This document shows positions 7,146 through 11,092 of a stretch of DNA of 11,092 bases, one piece after another (the stretch's first letter is position 1; each line of letters begins with the position of its first letter). A program made the position numbers and the translations under genes. This DNA comes from Nitrosomonas eutropha (lineage in GTDB: Bacteria > Pseudomonadota > Gammaproteobacteria > Burkholderiales > Nitrosomonadaceae). The stretch spans positions 1-11,092 of the forward strand of contig JACTML010000089.1 in assembly GCA_014584635.1 (NCBI GenBank), read 5' to 3'. Under the pieces are notes generated by a model that was not told where the DNA came from, searched no databases, and was given only the letters and a program-made list of their open reading frames with translations.

Positions 7146-7151
7146 CGGAAT
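7134..7151. other. Short hairpin before the ARH-like gene
   Basis: ATTCCG (7134-7139) pairs with CGGAAT (7146-7151) around a 6-base loop, followed by TTT. It is too short for a confident terminator. It overlaps the second copy of the direct repeat and ends 12 bases before the ribosome site GGAGG (7163-7167). Confidence 0.3.
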
Positions 7152-7177
7152 TTTCAAGCTATGGAGGAAGTTTTGTT

Positions 7178-8257
7178 ATGTCAGCTAAAAATACGCAAGA
7201 TCGCGCTGCCGGAGCCATTATGGGCGCATTCATCGGAGATGCGCTGGGAGTGGGCCCGCATTGGTATTACGATCTTGCTGAACAACAGCGTGATTATGGC
7301 AACTGGATCAGTGGTTATACCGATCCCCGGCCGGAGCGTTATCACTCTCAGCTAAAGGCCGGACAGCTCTCACAGGCTGGATTTATTCTAAAGCTGACTA
7401 TTCAGTCACTTGTTGAGCGGGGAGGGTACGAGGCAGAAGATTTCTGTCGTCGCATGGATGAAGAATTATTCCCTTTGCTGGATGGCACACCGGTAAATGG
7501 CCCTGGGGGCTATACCAGCCAATCCATTCGTGAGAGCTGGCGCAGACGGGTACAGCAAAAACTGTCGTGGAATCAGACGGGCGGGCATGCGGATACCACC
7601 GAGGCAGCAGAACGTACTTTGGCGATCGCAGTACGCTATGCCTGTCAGCCGGACAAGCTGGCGCAGGCTGTGACGGATAACACAGTATTAACCCAGTCGG
7701 ATGAAATGGTCGTTGCCATGACGGTAGCTTATGCGGCTGTGTTGGGGCTGCTGATACAGGGTCATCCGCTGGATACTGATTTATCCGGCAAACTGATGGA
7801 ACTGGTAAAGAATAACCAGCTGCCCTTTCATGCAGTGACCAGTGACAATCTGCAACCACCTCCTGCCGGTGCGGAACCGCCACGCGCCGGTCGTTTTGCC
7901 TCTCCGGATGCTTTGCTGACGCCTTCTTATATGGCGCGCGCAGCCGCCGATCCGGATATTCGCATTGAGCCGGCCTGGAAAGTATCCATTGTGTATGGCA
8001 TGCCCTGTGCAATTTATCATTTGTTGCCTGCGACTTATTATCTGGCAGCGCGCTTTCATAATGATTTTGAATCGGCAGTGTTACATGCCATCAATGGTGG
8101 CGGACAAAATTTGTCGCGTGCAATGTTAACTGGGGCACTGGTTGGTGCGCAAACCGGTTTATCGGGTATTCCATCCCGCTTTTTGGATGGATTGGAGGAT
8201 GCAGCCACACTGCGTCAATTGGCAGAAACGCTTGCCAGTAAGGTCAGTGAGAAATGA
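7178..8257 (+). CDS. ADP-ribosylglycohydrolase-superfamily protein with altered metal site
   Basis: The 359-residue product has the start of an ADP-ribosylglycohydrolase (DraG/ARH) fold: AAGAIMGAFIGDALGVGP at 10-27, where GDALG is the family's first motif. It has a matching end, AINGGGQNLSRAMLTGALVG at 304-323, which lines up with the usual GGDTDT..A..GA..GA helix. In typical enzymes this motif and an early TDDT motif supply the aspartates that bind two Mg ions. Here the first reads GGGQNL (307-312), and the likely TDDT position reads LSQA (64-67). A GGHADTTEAAER segment at 135-146 is striking and might supply other ligands. Residues 226-245 are Pro/Ala-rich. Ribosome site GGAGG lies 10 bases before the ATG. 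gnd follows after 36 bp and zwf after that, so an operon is likely. It could be a non-hydrolytic homologue or have a different substrate; I would not call it an active glycohydrolase. Confidence 0.82.
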   Translation: MSAKNTQDRAAGAIMGAFIGDALGVGPHWYYDLAEQQRDYGNWISGYTDPRPERYHSQLKAGQLSQAGFILKLTIQSLVERGGYEAEDFCRRMDEELFPLLDGTPVNGPGGYTSQSIRESWRRRVQQKLSWNQTGGHADTTEAAERTLAIAVRYACQPDKLAQAVTDNTVLTQSDEMVVAMTVAYAAVLGLLIQGHPLDTDLSGKLMELVKNNQLPFHAVTSDNLQPPPAGAEPPRAGRFASPDALLTPSYMARAAADPDIRIEPAWKVSIVYGMPCAIYHLLPATYYLAARFHNDFESAVLHAINGGGQNLSRAMLTGALVGAQTGLSGIPSRFLDGLEDAATLRQLAETLASKVSEK

Positions 8258-8293
8258 AGTGAGCTGATCACGCGAAACTCAAAGGAGAAGAAT

Positions 8294-9202
8294 ATGGAAT
8301 TCGGCATCATCGGACTGGGGCGCATGGGGGGCAATATGGCTCGCCGCCTGGCGCAAAAAAGAATCAAAATCGCCATCACCAATCGCAGCTTTAATGTGAC
8401 AGAAGCACTGGCGACAGAGACGGGGCATGTTGCATGCGAAACCTATGCGGATCTTGTTGCTGCACTTGAAAAGCCACGTATTATCTGGCTTATGCTGCCT
8501 GCAGGCGAAGTAACCGAGACAGCGTTTTCCACATTGTTACCATTGTTGTCGCCCGGTGATCTGGTGGTGGATGGTGCCAATGCGCATTGGCAGGATGACA
8601 TTCCGCGTGCGGCGCGTTGTGCAGAACAGGGAATAGAGTTTGCTGATGCCGGCGTATCCGGTGGTATATGGGGGCTGAAAAACGGTTATTGCATCATGTT
8701 TGGGGGGGCAGATGCCGCTGCCGCACGCTTGAAACCCTATATGGAAGCATTGGCGCCAACGCCAACGGATGGCTGGCTCCATGCTGGCCCGGTGGGTTCA
8801 GGCCATTATGTGAAAATGGTGCACAACGGCATTGAGTACGGCATGATGCAGGCCCTTGCCGAAGGGTTTGCACTCATGCAAGATAAATCCGAATTCGAGC
8901 TTGATCTGGCAGCAATTGCGGAATTATGGCGGCATGGCAGTGTGGTGCGTTCGTGGCTGCTGGATTTATCCGCTGATTTTCTGGCGGAGGATCAGAATCT
9001 GGAAGAGATTGCGCCCTTTGTGGCGGATTCCGGTGAAGGGCGCTGGACAGCGCTTGCTGCGCTGGAGCAGGGCGTGCCAACACCGGTAATGAGTCTGGCA
9101 TTGATGATGCGCTTTGCTTCGCAGGGAAAAAATGATTACGCCGCTAAAATGCTTGCCAAGATGCGCCATGGTTTTGGTGGGCACGCTATCAAAAAGGATT
9201 GA
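8294..9202 (+). CDS. gnd: Decarboxylating 6-phosphogluconate dehydrogenase, short form
   Basis: Gnd oxidises and decarboxylates 6-phosphogluconate to ribulose 5-phosphate, making NAD(P)H in the oxidative pentose phosphate pathway. At 302 residues this is the short form, not the ~470-residue E. coli type. It shows the Rossmann loop GLGRMGGNMARRL (7-19), SGGIWGLKNGYCIMFGG (122-138) and the active-site stretch GHYVKMVHNGIEYG (170-183) with K174, H177, N178, E181 and Y182. GEGRWT (247-252) and the FGGHAIK end also fit the short form. The usual GGNS reads GANA (94-97). After the second beta strand it has N30-R31-S32, like the NRT motif that binds the NADP 2'-phosphate, which suggests NADP use. A good AAAGGAG lies 6 bases before the ATG. 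zwf starts on the base after its stop. Confidence 0.95.
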   Translation: MEFGIIGLGRMGGNMARRLAQKRIKIAITNRSFNVTEALATETGHVACETYADLVAALEKPRIIWLMLPAGEVTETAFSTLLPLLSPGDLVVDGANAHWQDDIPRAARCAEQGIEFADAGVSGGIWGLKNGYCIMFGGADAAAARLKPYMEALAPTPTDGWLHAGPVGSGHYVKMVHNGIEYGMMQALAEGFALMQDKSEFELDLAAIAELWRHGSVVRSWLLDLSADFLAEDQNLEEIAPFVADSGEGRWTALAALEQGVPTPVMSLALMMRFASQGKNDYAAKMLAKMRHGFGGHAIKKD

Positions 9203-10702
<1,500 letters not shown>

Positions 10703-10720
10703 AAACTGTACTGCACTTCT

Positions 10721-11092
10721 TTATGGTGAAACACTGTCACGGGGTGGATAAATAACAGTGTGGTCAGGCTGGATGTGTGCGCCTTCAGTTAAATGCGCCG
10801 CTTCAATGCGATCGTGTCCCATCAGATGAAAAATCGTCTCACCGCGCGCCAGCAAATAATCCGTAACAATCCGCCGATGACACCGCCACCAGACCGCTTC
10901 CGCACACATCATGGCACAACGATGCATACGCCCAAGTTCAATCAATCTGTTTAGTCCTGCCTGAAAATCAGCTGATAGCGTGTAATCCGCGTAATTATGG
11001 AAACTCTGGTTCTCCCAGAAACCATTGGTAGCGGGAGATACCGTTTTGGATTTACCACGCAACCCACCCAGTTGTTCGATATATTCGTAATC
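10721..11092 (-). CDS. DUF488 family protein (5' end cut by window edge)
   Basis: The frame is open from the right edge and ends at 10721, giving 123 visible residues of a DUF488 protein. Family features are a YIEQLGGLRGKS stretch, FHNYADYTLSADFQAGLNRL, and the core CAEAVWWRCHRRIVTDYLLARG, where the CxE...W.CHR pattern is the hallmark. HLMGHDRIEAAHLTEGA follows. The biochemical function of the family is not established; the Cys and His residues suggest a catalytic or metal site. The N-terminal part, probably about 50 residues, lies beyond the window. An internal TTG at 11062 could be taken as a start but would drop conserved sequence. The gene converges on zwf with an 18-bp gap and no obvious terminator between them. 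Confidence 0.88.
   Translation of the reverse strand, partial: DYEYIEQLGGLRGKSKTVSPATNGFWENQSFHNYADYTLSADFQAGLNRLIELGRMHRCAMMCAEAVWWRCHRRIVTDYLLARGETIFHLMGHDRIEAAHLTEGAHIQPDHTVIYPPRDSVSP

Noticed and set aside
7398..8012. 204-residue minus-strand frame
   Set aside because: It is antisense to the ARH-like gene and rich in His/Pro/Arg, as expected of a complementary-strand artefact.
10731..10766. Inverted repeat ACACTGT...ACAGTGT as a zwf terminator
   Set aside because: Seven base pairs with a 17-base loop, no T-tract, and it lies within the DUF488 coding region.

Overview
The window looks like chromosomal housekeeping DNA from a betaproteobacterium, most likely a Nitrosomonas-type ammonia oxidiser. 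This placement is inferred from the gene order, the betaproteobacterial style of the YidC N-terminus and a GC content judged by eye to be near 50 %. It was not confirmed by any search. I see no phage, IS element, CRISPR array, rRNA or tRNA. Coding density is high, and the one long gene-free stretch is 4102-4527.

Left block (1-4101, all on the minus strand, read right to left): rpmH, rnpA, yidD, yidC and mnmE, the classic cluster for ribosome, RNase P, membrane insertion and tRNA modification. mnmE runs off the left edge and lacks only its last ~15 codons. rpmH (44 aa) is preceded by a very good sigma70-type promoter, TTGTCA-N17-TATAGT. rnpA starts with TTG, and its stop overlaps the yidD start as ATGA. 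YidC carries an unusual ~75-residue acidic/serine-rich tail that ends in a basic cluster. dnaA, the usual divergent neighbour of rpmH, is not here.

Middle block (4102-7068, plus strand): a 426-bp divergent intergenic region with several short repeats comes first. It is followed by two small membrane proteins of unknown function (DUF5658 and DUF2905 types), then proC (proline synthesis), yggT and yggU (DUF167). yggT and yggU overlap by one base.

Right block (7178-10702, plus strand): an ADP-ribosylglycohydrolase-superfamily protein whose usual metal-binding motifs are replaced, then gnd (short-form decarboxylating 6-phosphogluconate dehydrogenase), then zwf (glucose-6-phosphate dehydrogenase) with no bases between the gnd stop and the zwf start. 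gnd and zwf are the two NAD(P)H-producing steps of the oxidative pentose phosphate pathway. The lactonase gene is not in the window. A partial DUF488 gene on the minus strand converges on zwf with an 18-bp gap and runs off the right edge.

Most of the window is ordinary. The best lead for something undescribed is the ARH-like protein with a rewritten active site, encoded directly upstream of gnd-zwf. Next come the YidC tail and the NADP-type cofactor motif in a short-form Gnd.
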